A stretch of 64,000 nt of DNA. Source: Planctomycetales bacterium. GTDB taxonomy: Bacteria > Planctomycetota > Planctomycetia > Pirellulales > Pirellulaceae. How positions within the stretch are numbered: position 1 is the stretch's first letter; each line of letters opens with the position of its first letter. The stretch covers positions 23,051 through 87,050 of the forward strand of contig JAGQPF010000363.1 of assembly GCA_020426845.1 (NCBI GenBank), written 5' to 3'. The notes beneath the pieces were generated by a model that worked only from the letters and a program-made list of their open reading frames with translations, searched no databases and was not told where the DNA came from. Below are positions 36,501-45,321 of the stretch, piece by piece. The translations under genes and the position numbers were made by a program.

Positions 36501-37841
36501 TCATGGATTCGTTGGAAGGCCGCGCGACTCGAGACGCTCGTCCGCCAGGCTCCTGGCCAATTCTCTTAGCTGCTTTCGCGTCACCTCGGGAGAGCTCGAC
36601 TCGTCCGGCGATTGCCGACGAAACGAATCCAGTTGATGCTCGCATCGCAAGGCAGCGTCCACGTCGGCGCGGCTGCCGGCGCGATAGGCGCCGACCATGA
36701 TCAAGTCCTCCGCTTCGCGCTTTGCGGCAAGCGCGTTGCGGACGGCTGCCGCGTCGGCTGCGTGGTCCGGATCAGCCACCTGAGGCATTAAGCGGCTCAC
36801 ACTGTCCAGCACGTCGATGGCGGGATACAGGCCGCGCTGTGCCAGCCGCGGACAAAGCACGTAGTGGGCATCCAGCAGGCCACGCGCCGCCTCTCCGATC
36901 GGGTCGTCGCGGCCAAGCTCATCCACCAAAACCGAGTAGAACGCGGTAATGCTGCCCTGGTCGGAAGCGCCGGTGCGCTCCAACAAGCGAGGGAGCAGCG
37001 AGTAGACGCTCGGCGGATAACCGCGCGAAGCGGGCAACTCACCCAGTGAAAGGCCGATCTCTCGCTGCGCCATGGCCACTCGAGTCAGCGAATCGAACAA
37101 CAGCTGCACGCGCAGCCCCTGCTCGCGAAAGTACTCCGCCACTGTCGTCGCGGCCATGGCCGCCCGCAGCCGCATGGCAGCGCTCTCGTCGCCGGTGGCG
37201 ACAATCACGACACTACGCTGCAGCCCGTCCCGGAGATCTCGATCGAGGAACTCTTGCACCTCCCTGCCCCGTTCGCCGATCAGCGCGACAACGTTCACGT
37301 CCGCCTCGCTGCGCCGGGCGAGCATGCCAAGCAGCACGCTCTTGCCCAATCCCGGACCAGCGACGATCGCCGATCGCTGTCCGGCGCCACAGGTCAGCAG
37401 CCCGTCGATGACTCGCACGCCAGTCGCCAGCGGCTCGCGGATGGAGCGACGCTGCAGCGCCCGAGGCGGCGCCGCTTCGAGACAAGCGACCGACAGGGCG
37501 GTCGGTGCAGGGCGTCCATCCAGCGAGCGACCTTTGGCGTCCAGCACTCGGCCCAACAACTGGGGGCCCACGCGAAACGTCGGCTGGGTGCGCACCAAGC
37601 GGACGCGATCGCCGATGCGGACGCCGCGGGGCTCCTCGAAGGGAAACACGTGTGTGAGCCCGTCGTGAAATCCGATCACCTGCGCCGACAACGCCGGCAG
37701 GCCGACTCGTTGCAACTCCACTTCGGCGCCAATTGGAACGGGAAGGCAGGCAACCCGAGCGGACACGCCGTCAGTCGCCGTGACGGACCCCTCCACCATC
37801 GCCGGCCAGATGCGGTCCAACTGTTGCTCGTAAGAGATCAT
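36501..37841 (-). CDS. fliI: Flagellar export ATPase FliI
   Basis: 446 aa from ATG 37841. Walker A is AGPGLGKSVLLG, the type III ATPase signature ALIGERGREVQEF follows, and Walker B lies in VQLLFDSLTRVAMAQREIGLSLGE. The F1-beta-like fold, including the N-terminal barrel, is complete. FliI hydrolyses ATP to help deliver flagellar proteins to the export gate. It sits between fliH (7-base gap) and fliJ. The C-terminal end has a Lys/Arg-rich region typical of the family. Confidence 0.96.
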   Translation of the reverse strand: MISYEQQLDRIWPAMVEGSVTATDGVSARVACLPVPIGAEVELQRVGLPALSAQVIGFHDGLTHVFPFEEPRGVRIGDRVRLVRTQPTFRVGPQLLGRVLDAKGRSLDGRPAPTALSVACLEAAPPRALQRRSIREPLATGVRVIDGLLTCGAGQRSAIVAGPGLGKSVLLGMLARRSEADVNVVALIGERGREVQEFLDRDLRDGLQRSVVIVATGDESAAMRLRAAMAATTVAEYFREQGLRVQLLFDSLTRVAMAQREIGLSLGELPASRGYPPSVYSLLPRLLERTGASDQGSITAFYSVLVDELGRDDPIGEAARGLLDAHYVLCPRLAQRGLYPAIDVLDSVSRLMPQVADPDHAADAAAVRNALAAKREAEDLIMVGAYRAGSRADVDAALRCEHQLDSFRRQSPDESSSPEVTRKQLRELARSLADERLESRGLPTNP

Positions 37842-37848
37842 GTCAGGT

Positions 37849-38415
37849 CTACTCTCTAAGCAGCTCGTGCTCAATTCGTCGCAGCTGTTGATCGAATGTC
37901 TGGTCAATAATCCCGTCAGGCGTTCGCACCACACAGCCGCCGCGTTCGACGTCGGAATCGGGCAGCACCATGACGCGGCCCTCGGGCAGCCGTTTGGCGG
38001 CAGTGAGTGCGCGATAGTCCTCGGGATTCAATCGCACTTCGCAACTGCCGTCCATTCGCAAACCGCGCAACGACTCCTCCACAAGCCGCTCGGCTAACGC
38101 CGCGGAATCGAACGGCAGCTCTCGCAGGCATCGCGATGCAATGCGGCAGGCGAGTCGCACGGCGTCACGTTCCCAACGCTGGCGCCAAGCGTCTTGTGAC
38201 TCTTGTATCCGCTGCTCCGCCGAGAGGACCACTCGCATCAAGCGATCCTGTCCCAAATCCGATTCGTCCGGAGGCACATCGGCAGCCGTGAGCGCCGACT
38301 CGGACAAATAGGTGCCTGCCATCGCATGGCACGAGCCAGCGGCGAGCACGTCATCATCTGTCGCAGCGACGGCCGTCGTCGAACGCGCAAAGAACTGTTT
38401 CAAGATCTTGGCCAT
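37849..38415 (-). CDS. fliH: Flagellar assembly protein FliH-like
   Basis: 188 aa from ATG 38415, preceded by GAGGA. The C-terminal half matches the FliH/HrpE peripheral-stalk fold (VRLNPEDYRALTAAKRLPEGRVM, then GGCVVRTPDGIIDQTFDQQL). The N-terminal half is less conserved and helical. FliH holds FliI in an inactive dimer and links it to the C-ring. Operon position between fliG and fliI supports the call. The gap to fliG is longer (122 bases) and holds a copy of a 35-bp repeat. Confidence 0.88.
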   Translation of the reverse strand: MAKILKQFFARSTTAVAATDDDVLAAGSCHAMAGTYLSESALTAADVPPDESDLGQDRLMRVVLSAEQRIQESQDAWRQRWERDAVRLACRIASRCLRELPFDSAALAERLVEESLRGLRMDGSCEVRLNPEDYRALTAAKRLPEGRVMVLPDSDVERGGCVVRTPDGIIDQTFDQQLRRIEHELLRE

Positions 38416-38504
38416 CGATTCCTCATCACAATCACTCGGCCAGGAGGCCATTGAAAACTCTTACGCTGTCAATCGAACCCGTATTTTGCTGCAGGATGAA
38501 CGTC

Positions 38505-38539
38505 GTTCCGATTGTCAGTTGGGGCTCACTTAACAGGCT
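38505..38539. repeat. 35-bp repeat, copy 1
   Basis: A 35-bp sequence beginning GTTCCGATTG and ending AACAGGCT. It overlaps the fliG stop and the fliG-fliH gap. A copy with about 30 of 35 identical bases lies at 44917-44951. Confidence 0.8.
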
Positions 38540-39497
38540 ATGCAGCGGCCGACAGCCGACCACCGGAGACCAGCACCACATCGCTGTTGTCGATCATTCT
38601 CGCCGCCTCATCGGCCAGCGCCTGCTGAGCACGGGCGATGTCGCCAAGCAACAAGGGCCCCTGATGCCCGGGCAGTTTGCCGACGGCCGGCGCCAACCGC
38701 CGCGCGCGGTCCACAAAGCTAGGCTCAGCGTCCATCAACGCGACTTGCACCAGCTGAGGAGAGACGGCGGCGAGCACTGCCGCGAGGGCCGTGTCGTCCA
38801 GTTGCGCCAGGTCGGCGAACGCCATCTGCACTCGCGTTCGCACATCGCCCACTGTCGCGTGCTCGAGCTCCTCGCCATCGTGACTTGGCGTTGCGGCGAG
38901 GATCGCATTGACGACCGCGGCGCCTTGATCGCGACGATCCCGCTCGTCGCGCCGCTCCAAAACGCTCTGCTCCAAGGCAGTCGTCAGCAAGCCGTGCACG
39001 TCGGAGGCGATCGGGTTGAGCCGTCCAATTCGGTCGAGCACATCGGATCGCAGGTCTTCGCACAGTTCCCGTAGAACGCGAGCCGCCATCGCAGGCGACC
39101 ACCGCGACAACACCGCCGCAATGACCTGAGGTCGCTCTCGTTCCAAAGCAGCGGCCAACAATTCTGTGGTCTCGCCATCCAGTGACACGTCCACACCGGC
39201 GCCGCAATTCCCGGAATTGGCGCGCGTGGCGGGGTCAAACACTTCGCCGGCGCGCTCGGCAGGACTCACTGGCGAAAGGTCGCTGCGGCCCGTCGGGAGA
39301 CTTGGCCGAGCCAGGTCTTGGACCAGTCTCGCCACAGCGGCCTCTCGCTCCGCAATCGGAACTTCGCCCAACTCACCGACCGCCCTCACCAACAGACTCG
39401 ACGCCGCCGGCGTCAGCAGGGCCAACAACCGCTGGGCATGCTCGGGAGCCATCTCCGCAACGAGAATCGCGGCGGTCCGTATGCGTGACACGTTCAT
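38538..39497 (-). CDS. fliG: Flagellar motor switch protein FliG (divergent)
   Basis: 319 aa, near the usual 330. The start overlaps the fliF stop (ATGA). The EHPQ motif of the middle domain is ERPQVIAAVLSRW. The C-terminal torque helix is FADLAQLDDTALAAVL, keeping the paired Asp residues. The C-terminal PLLLGDIARAQQAL fits the family. The N-terminal domain is Arg- and Ala-rich and diverged from the textbook sequence. It forms the rotor part of the switch that meets MotA. Confidence 0.85.
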   Translation of the reverse strand: MNVSRIRTAAILVAEMAPEHAQRLLALLTPAASSLLVRAVGELGEVPIAEREAAVARLVQDLARPSLPTGRSDLSPVSPAERAGEVFDPATRANSGNCGAGVDVSLDGETTELLAAALERERPQVIAAVLSRWSPAMAARVLRELCEDLRSDVLDRIGRLNPIASDVHGLLTTALEQSVLERRDERDRRDQGAAVVNAILAATPSHDGEELEHATVGDVRTRVQMAFADLAQLDDTALAAVLAAVSPQLVQVALMDAEPSFVDRARRLAPAVGKLPGHQGPLLLGDIARAQQALADEAARMIDNSDVVLVSGGRLSAAA

Positions 39498-40963
39498 GAC
39501 ACGGACGCCGAACGCGCGTCGGTCGCTCCCGCTTCGTCCTCAATCCAGCGTTGCAGCAGCGCCGCAAGCGCCTCAGGCTGTCGCAAGATCGATCCGGCCA
39601 GATCAGAGGCATCCTGGGGACTGGACACGACGGGTTCAACTCCTTGGCCCACTCCCGACTCACCGGTCTCTGCAGTCCACTGCGGCTCGCAAGTCGCATC
39701 CAACTCGCCACGCCTCGTTCCTGTACGACGGAGGGAGCGTTTTTTCACATACAGCGCCAGGCCACTCAGTGCGAGCAATCCGGCAGCGATCGCCGTCGCG
39801 GTCTCCTGCCCCTCGAGCGGCCGATGGCTCGGGGCAATAGGAACGCTGGCCTGTCGGTCATCGGTCGCGTCGGACGGAGACTGGGAGGGCTCGAGGGCCG
39901 AAGGGCCAGCGGGCTTTTGCAGGATGTCTGCCTCGTCGGGCACCGCCGTCACGGAGACTGCAGTGGGTTGTCGCGTGAGCTGCTGGACGATCGGCTGCAA
40001 TCGCTCTGCGGCGATTTGCGGCAACTGGCTGGGCAGAATCTCGGGGCCGCCAAAGTGTTTCGCCAGCGCCGAGGCCGGCGCCCTCAGCTCCACCACGCGA
40101 TGGGTCGAGCCTTGCACGCTCACGGCAGGGCGGTACCGCGAGGCAATCGTGGTGGGCGTTCGAAATGACACTTCAACCGGCGCACCAGCCCACTGCTCCA
40201 GCTGTTGGGCAATTCGCTCCCGCAGTTGGTCCTCGGCGGCGACGCGGTCGTCGCTCGCGCCGGGAAGGCTCTCGGCAGGCGAGCCGACTTGTCGCGGCCG
40301 CTCGCGCACCGCCCCGACGCCGCCAGTCCACGTCATCGCATGATTCAGATCGGTGATGGTGACTTGGTCGTCGCTGAGCCCAGCGATCGAAGCAACCACC
40401 GTCTCGCGAATTGCCTGCACCTGCTGGCCGGTCAGTGGCTCGCCGTTCTCGCCTCGGGCCGCCACCATCGCTCGCCGCAACACGCGCGGGTGCAAGCCAC
40501 GCTCGATCAATTCGGAATACTTGACGGCAGCTTCCTCGATACCCGCCATCGCCCGCACAACGCGAGACAACTCGGCCTGCAACGCGTGACGCTGCTTTTC
40601 CTCCCGCAGCTGGCGGCTGTCGAGCAACGTGGGCGAATACTGACCATCCCACCCGGCCGCAAGTCCGGTTGGAAACGCGTCGGCCGACTCCACGGCTTTC
40701 AGATAATCCAGCCGCTTGCGGCGAGGCACCAGGACACGACCATCCTCGCACCGCCAATCATCGAGATTCGCCTGGGCAAAGGCGTTTTGCAGTTCGGTCA
40801 ACTCTCCCGCGCGAAATCGTCGCCCTTCGTACAACGAGACTTCATCCCGAGACTTCCACTGGCTCCAACCCAGCGCTGCCAGCAGACAGGCTGCCGCCAA
40901 ACCGGTGAACAGCTGCGCCGTGCGGTCGCGTGCAAGCCGCGATGTGATGTCGTTCCAGTGCAT
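39494..40963 (-). CDS. fliF: Flagellar MS-ring protein FliF
   Basis: 489 aa. TM helix near 18-37 (LFTGLAAACLLAALGWSQW), then a periplasmic ring-building region with conserved blocks (VSLYEGRRFRAGELTEL; VPRRKRLDYLKAV) and a second TM near 398-415. The C-terminal FliG-binding tail reads AGSILRQPEALAALLQRWIEDE. FliF forms the MS ring. It is cotranscribed with the HATPase-like gene upstream (52-base gap) and overlaps fliG. The length is shorter than the 550 of enteric FliF, mostly because of a reduced middle part. Confidence 0.92.
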   Translation of the reverse strand: MHWNDITSRLARDRTAQLFTGLAAACLLAALGWSQWKSRDEVSLYEGRRFRAGELTELQNAFAQANLDDWRCEDGRVLVPRRKRLDYLKAVESADAFPTGLAAGWDGQYSPTLLDSRQLREEKQRHALQAELSRVVRAMAGIEEAAVKYSELIERGLHPRVLRRAMVAARGENGEPLTGQQVQAIRETVVASIAGLSDDQVTITDLNHAMTWTGGVGAVRERPRQVGSPAESLPGASDDRVAAEDQLRERIAQQLEQWAGAPVEVSFRTPTTIASRYRPAVSVQGSTHRVVELRAPASALAKHFGGPEILPSQLPQIAAERLQPIVQQLTRQPTAVSVTAVPDEADILQKPAGPSALEPSQSPSDATDDRQASVPIAPSHRPLEGQETATAIAAGLLALSGLALYVKKRSLRRTGTRRGELDATCEPQWTAETGESGVGQGVEPVVSSPQDASDLAGSILRQPEALAALLQRWIEDEAGATDARSASVS

Positions 40964-41015
40964 CGATTGAATCGTTCAGATCGTGTCGAATCGTGATTGG
41001 CGTCAGTATTCAGTC

Positions 41016-41525
41016 TCACGCCGCGGCGCGGTGGCGGGGCAGCGGCAATTGCAGAATGCGAGCCGTACCTCCCTGCGCGCAATGAACCCATCGCAACTTC
41101 CCTCCGCACTGTTGAGCCAGCAACTCAACGGACTCGCAGGAGTCAATTCGTCGGCCGCAGGTTTCGGCGCTGTCGGCCACTTCCAACTCCAGCACGTCCT
41201 CGTCGGCATACACCGTCACGGAGAGGTCGCCCCCAACTCCCATGTGCTCCATCGCGTCCATCAACATGCCGTACAGGGCGCATTGCAGCGAACGCTCCGA
41301 AAGCGGCACAACAACCGCCGGGACGTCCACCGTGAGCCAGATGCCGCGATCCTGCAGGCGGGAATCCAACATGTCCAGCACTGCCTGAACCGTTTCCCGA
41401 ATTGTGGATGTGGACACCAGACGCTCCTTTTGAATGCCAGCCAGGACAGATTTCCGCGGAGTCACGGGTCGGCTTCTACAGAAATTCGGCAATTGATTCA
41501 AGACAAAGCTCTCAACTGCCGACAT
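41016..41525 (-). CDS. HATPase-like protein without a phosphoacceptor domain, first gene of the flagellar operon
   Basis: 169 aa from ATG 41525; the ribosome site is weak, and in-frame upstream and downstream starts exist. The core resembles the ATP-binding half of a histidine kinase (GHKL): TIRETVQAVLDMLDSRL, then LQCALYGMLMDAMEHMGVGGDLSVTVY (N-box-like), a DSAETCG segment and a C-terminal GGTARILQLPLP. An obvious phosphoacceptor His region, a G1/G2 box with usual glycines and any TM segment are missing. It could be an anti-sigma-like or inactive ATPase. The gene leads the fliF-fliG-fliH-fliI-fliJ operon. Confidence 0.6.
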   Translation of the reverse strand: MSAVESFVLNQLPNFCRSRPVTPRKSVLAGIQKERLVSTSTIRETVQAVLDMLDSRLQDRGIWLTVDVPAVVVPLSERSLQCALYGMLMDAMEHMGVGGDLSVTVYADEDVLELEVADSAETCGRRIDSCESVELLAQQCGGKLRWVHCAQGGTARILQLPLPRHRAAA

Positions 41526-41680
41526 CGCCCGGCAACCCACTCGCGCACGACTTGGCAACCTAGGCAGCATGCGAAGTTCGGGAGTTCGCAGCCTGGGCAA
41601 GCAGCCGCAATGATCACAAGAGAGCCCCTCGGCCAGTGCAAAGGGGTTGCGCAGTGCGAACGCGCGTGTGCGACGCAATT

Positions 41681-41725
41681 CCACGGGCTTACGCCCGTGG
41701 CTACCGTCTGTCGCCCCTTCGGGGC
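41681..41725. repeat. Double-hairpin dispersed repeat
   Basis: CCACGGGCTTACGCCCGTGG (41681-41700) and GCCCCTTCGGGGC (41713-41725) with the linker CTACCGTCTGTC, the same layout as at 9805 and 63831. Confidence 0.9.
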
Positions 41726-41760
41726 TTTTGCGCTTGTGATGCGCAGTGCGACACTGGCGG

Positions 41761-41820
41761 GGTCGGGCGGGGTCGGGCGGAGTCGGGCGGAGTCGGGCGG
41801 AGTCGGGCGGAGTCGGGCGG
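41761..41820. repeat. 10-bp tandem repeat array
   Basis: Six perfect 10-bp units: GGTCGGGCGG twice, then AGTCGGGCGG four times. It lies upstream of the flagellar operon's first gene and could be length-variable. Confidence 0.95.
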
Positions 41821-41928
41821 GGACGCCCATGCTACTCGCGAAGCGTGCTGCGTCCGGGTCAGACAGAAGGGTTTTGCGTGCCAGACTTTCCGTCGACAAC
41901 TCAGCAAACTGCAACTCTCAATTCTCAA

Positions 41929-41958
41929 TTCTTCGTGGTCTTCGCGAACTTCGTGGTT
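41929..41958. repeat. TTCGTGGTCTTCGCG repeat, copy 1
   Basis: A 30-bp sequence beginning TTCTTCGTGGTCTTCGCG and ending TTCGTGGTT; 28 of 30 bases match the copy at 54352-54381. Both are intergenic. Confidence 0.85.
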
Positions 41959-41981
41959 CCAACAAACCTATCCTTCGTGGT

Positions 41982-43466
41982 TCACCAAGCAACCTGCCAA
42001 TCCTCAAGCGGGGTCAGACCTTCGCGATCGGGCTGGAAAAGCACTCCCAAGCCGGGACACTGCAATGAGCTGCAATGCACTTGTCCATTGCGGATCTTCA
42101 AAAACACCTCTTCACCGCGGCGTTCGTAGAGATCACCGTGGCTCTCCAACGCCCGGACCTGCTCACCCGCAGTGAGATGCGATAGTCCCAAGCTGTAGTG
42201 GTGGCCGTTCCGCTCGCAATGTTCGATGTCAAGCAGCCCGAGGGCGACGAAGTCCTGGTGGAGCGACACCAGGGGCATGTTGGAAAGATCCTCGCCCGTT
42301 TGAAAAGCGCCCTGGTCCGCCGCTTGTTGAACTCGAACTGCGTTGAGCAGCGACTTGAACACTCCCTTGCAATTCTTATGAGACACTCCGCGGTAGCCGA
42401 TCTCGAACGCCTCGGCAAAGGCGTCGACATGGCCGTCCGCTTCGTCAATCACCAAGGCCTTCCGCCGCGCGAGACGAGTGACCGCGGCGCGCGTCCGCGG
42501 GTCGTGCGTCAGCTGCCGAGTGAGCGGTTGCTCGACGAAGGCGATGTGTTGAAACAACCCGAGTTGCTCACGTTCGAGCCGTTCGAGAAACTTGGCGAAT
42601 GCATCGATGTCGCTATAGCTTTCATTGCCGTCGAGCGTAATCACGGGCATGTCCTGCCGAGCGACCAGCTCCCAGATCCTGGCGAGCCGCTCCAAGTCTT
42701 CCTCGGCGTTCCCGCCGATCTTGACCTTGAAATATCGCAGTCCGTCCCGCTGGATGTATCCTTGCAACGACTCGGGCTCGCCGTCCCGCACTTGCTCGCC
42801 CGGCGCGACATCGCTGTCCCGCAACGGGTCACTGAGCCCCACGGTGTGACGAATCGCGAAGTTTGTGCGAGGTCGAGCCGGCAAGGCAAGTTTGGCGGTT
42901 GGGGCGACGCGAGACGCCTCAAATCCCAGCAGCCCCGCTTGCATTGCCGCGAAGAACGGCACGTTGTGAAGTCGGCAGACGGCATCGATCATTGCCCGCT
43001 CCAACAGCGCCGAAGCATAGGCTGCGCTCAGGGACTCATGATCATCGCGTCGAGCGATGCGTTCGATCTCCGGCAGACAATGCTGCCAGTGGGCAAAGGG
43101 AGACGGAAAGCTGTCAGCCAGATACACGTCGCGAGCGGCCCGAACCAACTGAAACAGACGGCTCAACTTTTGATCGGGCGAATACTGCTTGCGTTTGTCG
43201 AGCCATCCGAAGGACGGCCGATCCGCCGCGATCCCCCAGGCCGAGCGACCACGGTCGTCGGTCAATTGAAGCTGAGCGTAGAGAATGCCTCGCGGCCTAC
43301 GCTTGGCCGGGGCGGGTGATGAGTCGGTCGGCTTGGGCTCAACGCGTGAGCCCTGCGGAATCGACGAGCCCTGCGCTCCGGAGACACCGCCGATGTGGAA
43401 CGCCGTGCGGTTCGGTGGAGTCGTGCGAATCAACAACTCGACGGATTGGATGGTATAGCGAGGCAT
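41982..43466 (-). CDS. Enolase-superfamily protein (mandelate racemase/muconate-lactonizing-like)
   Basis: 494 aa, longer than the typical 360-400. The extra length is mainly an N-terminal Pro/Ser-rich insert near residues 30-60. The barrel carries YFKVKIGG (candidate catalytic Lys pair), TLDGNESY and FVEQPL (two of three metal ligands), VIDEADGHVDAF (third acidic ligand region) and SHKNCKGVFKS. Enolase-superfamily enzymes abstract a proton alpha to a carboxylate. The substrate is unknown. An isolated gene with no obvious pathway partner nearby. Confidence 0.85.
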   Translation of the reverse strand: MPRYTIQSVELLIRTTPPNRTAFHIGGVSGAQGSSIPQGSRVEPKPTDSSPAPAKRRPRGILYAQLQLTDDRGRSAWGIAADRPSFGWLDKRKQYSPDQKLSRLFQLVRAARDVYLADSFPSPFAHWQHCLPEIERIARRDDHESLSAAYASALLERAMIDAVCRLHNVPFFAAMQAGLLGFEASRVAPTAKLALPARPRTNFAIRHTVGLSDPLRDSDVAPGEQVRDGEPESLQGYIQRDGLRYFKVKIGGNAEEDLERLARIWELVARQDMPVITLDGNESYSDIDAFAKFLERLEREQLGLFQHIAFVEQPLTRQLTHDPRTRAAVTRLARRKALVIDEADGHVDAFAEAFEIGYRGVSHKNCKGVFKSLLNAVRVQQAADQGAFQTGEDLSNMPLVSLHQDFVALGLLDIEHCERNGHHYSLGLSHLTAGEQVRALESHGDLYERRGEEVFLKIRNGQVHCSSLQCPGLGVLFQPDREGLTPLEDWQVAW

Positions 43467-43487
43467 GCGGGAGCTCGATTCGTTTGG

Positions 43488-44639
43488 TCAGGAGAGCGGT
43501 GGCTGGTAAGGATTCCCGGTCTCGCTGGCGGGCCCCGGCTGCTCCTCGCGAATGGACTCGGTGGCGAGTCGTTGTTGTTCGGGATCGTGCAGGGAGAGTT
43601 GTTGCCGTGCGTAGTCAAGCGCCTCGCCCGGGGCCACAAGAGTTCTCTTCGGCGTCGCGAACAGATGCAGCCCGCCGGCATGAAAGAACAGGTATTTCGG
43701 GTGCTCGCTCACCTTGGTAATGCGTTCCCAACGCCACAGATCCAGCGAGTCGGGCGTCAACGCCGCCAGGCCGTCCGTCCCCAGGATATGCCGATGCTCC
43801 ATCTCGATGAACTCGCCCATGGACTCCAGGTAACGTTGCACGCGCCACTTCGACATCACCAACCAGATGCCACGCGGCAGCCAGATCGCCACGCTGGCCG
43901 CAACCCACATGACGATCTTGGTCGATGTGTTTTGCTCGACTTGTGAGATGACGACCGCGGCTCCCAGCATCACCAACACGCTTGGCATCAAACATCCGCC
44001 CCGCCGCTGAGACTCGCCCGATTCGTCCACCATCACGACGGCGCCGCCAAACAACTCCTGCAATTCATCGCGTTGATAGTAGAACGGCGCCGACTCCCAA
44101 CGCTTGTCAAACGGAAATTGCGGAATGGGGGCGGTCTCCCGACGCTCGATGGCTGCCTTGATCTGCCCGACTAAGCGGCCGCGTTGCTCGTCGCTTTCGC
44201 CCAGCACACGATTGGGCAGCGACAGGATCCGCTCTCCTTTGCGCTGCAGATGAAGCCACCCGGCATTCTCCACGACGAGATCGAACATCCGCCAGCTGCG
44301 GCGGACCTTGCGATTGACCGAGTACACGTCGACAAAATTGGGCGAGAGCAGCAGTTCAAGCGGCGCCGAGGTGTACCCTGCCTCGAACTTGGCCAGCACC
44401 GTGGCCACCAGGGCCAGCAACAAGAAAGCCCCCGCCACTGCGAGCGCCGCCTTGCCCATGCCAAACACCGACAGCACCACGATGCTCGGACCAAGCGGGA
44501 TGCCGAAGTGGACGAGACAGAGCCAGAACGTCTGCCAACGGCGCCGCCAGGGCGAGTCGTCCAGCGAACGAATCTCGGCGTCGGTCAGCTCATATCGAAC
44601 ATGCAGTTCCGGGCCGTCGTCCGCCAAGCTGTGGCTCAC
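43488..44639 (-). CDS. YcxB-like membrane protein
   Basis: 383 aa from GTG 44639, which overlaps the stop of the small upstream membrane protein (GTGA). Two repeats of a two-TM plus soluble beta-domain unit are visible: TM near 33-75 (VHFGIPLGPSIVVLSV), a soluble part, then TM near 205-245 and a second soluble part (WRWERITKVSEHPKYLFFHAGGL). The soluble parts resemble the YcxB-like domain. Ends in a Pro-rich tail (GNPYQPPLS). Inner-membrane protein, function unknown. Confidence 0.72.
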   Translation of the reverse strand: MSHSLADDGPELHVRYELTDAEIRSLDDSPWRRRWQTFWLCLVHFGIPLGPSIVVLSVFGMGKAALAVAGAFLLLALVATVLAKFEAGYTSAPLELLLSPNFVDVYSVNRKVRRSWRMFDLVVENAGWLHLQRKGERILSLPNRVLGESDEQRGRLVGQIKAAIERRETAPIPQFPFDKRWESAPFYYQRDELQELFGGAVVMVDESGESQRRGGCLMPSVLVMLGAAVVISQVEQNTSTKIVMWVAASVAIWLPRGIWLVMSKWRVQRYLESMGEFIEMEHRHILGTDGLAALTPDSLDLWRWERITKVSEHPKYLFFHAGGLHLFATPKRTLVAPGEALDYARQQLSLHDPEQQRLATESIREEQPGPASETGNPYQPPLS

Positions 44640-44815
44640 GACGAATATCCTTCGAGCAGTCGGCCGCAGTAAAAGGCGCCCACGCCGAAGAGCAACATCA
44701 GCACCATTTCGCTCAGTCCAAACGAGCGTCCCAGGCTGCCGTTTAGTTCGAGCAACATCGAGAGTGGCAACACAACCAGTCCCACCAGTTGCAAAAATCT
44801 TCCGATCTCTCTCAT
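44636..44815 (-). CDS. Small two-TM membrane protein
   Basis: 59 aa from ATG 44815 (MREIGRFLQLVGLVVLPLSM). Two hydrophobic segments, near residues 8-25 and 36-52. The stop overlaps the next gene start, so it is coupled with the YcxB-like protein. Too short for a family assignment; function unknown. Confidence 0.65.
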   Translation of the reverse strand: MREIGRFLQLVGLVVLPLSMLLELNGSLGRSFGLSEMVLMLLFGVGAFYCGRLLEGYSS

Positions 44816-44916
44816 TGCTTTGACATGGATGGGGCCGTTGAAAAACTGGCCGTTGGGAGGCCGTCGAAAACCGCCTGTTTCAGCAATCGGCAATGCACTG
44901 GCGCACGATCAACTCG

Positions 44917-44951
44917 GTTCCGATTGCCAGTTGGGTCTTTCTCAACAGGCT
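44917..44951. repeat. 35-bp repeat, copy 2
   Basis: Matches the element at 38505-38539 in about 30 of 35 positions. It lies between the small membrane protein genes at 44815 and 44953. Confidence 0.8.
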
Positions 44952-44952
44952 G

Positions 44953-45216
44953 CTAGGCGGAGGTCTCCAGTGAATTGCCGGCGGCCTGGCGCCGAGCCTT
45001 GAGGACTTCGTAATAAAAGTAGCAGCCCAGCCCACCCACGATCAGAAACGGGGCGGACATCATGAACAGGATGCTCCAGTAGAATCCCTGCGCCAACGCC
45101 ATCGCGGCGGGATCGTGCTCCAGGCTGTCCTTGCAGGTTGGGCAGGCCGTGACAACCGTCGCCAGCAGCAGGGCGAACACCACGGGCAGCGAGAATTGAG
45201 CCGTGCGACGAATCAT
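44953..45216 (-). CDS. Small exported protein with CPTC motif and a C-terminal TM helix
   Basis: 87 aa. Signal peptide (VVFALLLATVVTA), then CPTCKDSLEHD, a possible metal or redox site, and a TM helix near 50-70 (LFMMSAPFLIVGGLGCYFYY). Likely anchored in the inner membrane with a small periplasmic part. No family recognised. TATAAT at 45284-45289 (minus) is a possible -10, without a clear -35. Confidence 0.7.
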   Translation of the reverse strand: MIRRTAQFSLPVVFALLLATVVTACPTCKDSLEHDPAAMALAQGFYWSILFMMSAPFLIVGGLGCYFYYEVLKARRQAAGNSLETSA

Positions 45217-45321
45217 GAAGCATCGAGTGTCAAAGTGACGAAGATGAAATCGGCGTGGGCAAGCGTCCCCTTGCAGTCCCGAAATTATATATCGGTTTGC
45301 CCGGGGCGCCTATTGATCCCG

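Larger units (their letters stand above)
41526..41981. other. Repeat-rich intergenic region
   Basis: Between the HATPase-like gene and the enolase-superfamily gene, both on the minus strand. It holds a double-hairpin repeat (41681-41725), a 10-bp GGTCGGGCGG tandem array (41761-41820) and a TTCGTGGTCTTCGCG repeat (41929-41958). The operon promoter should be here but was not resolved. Confidence 0.6.
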
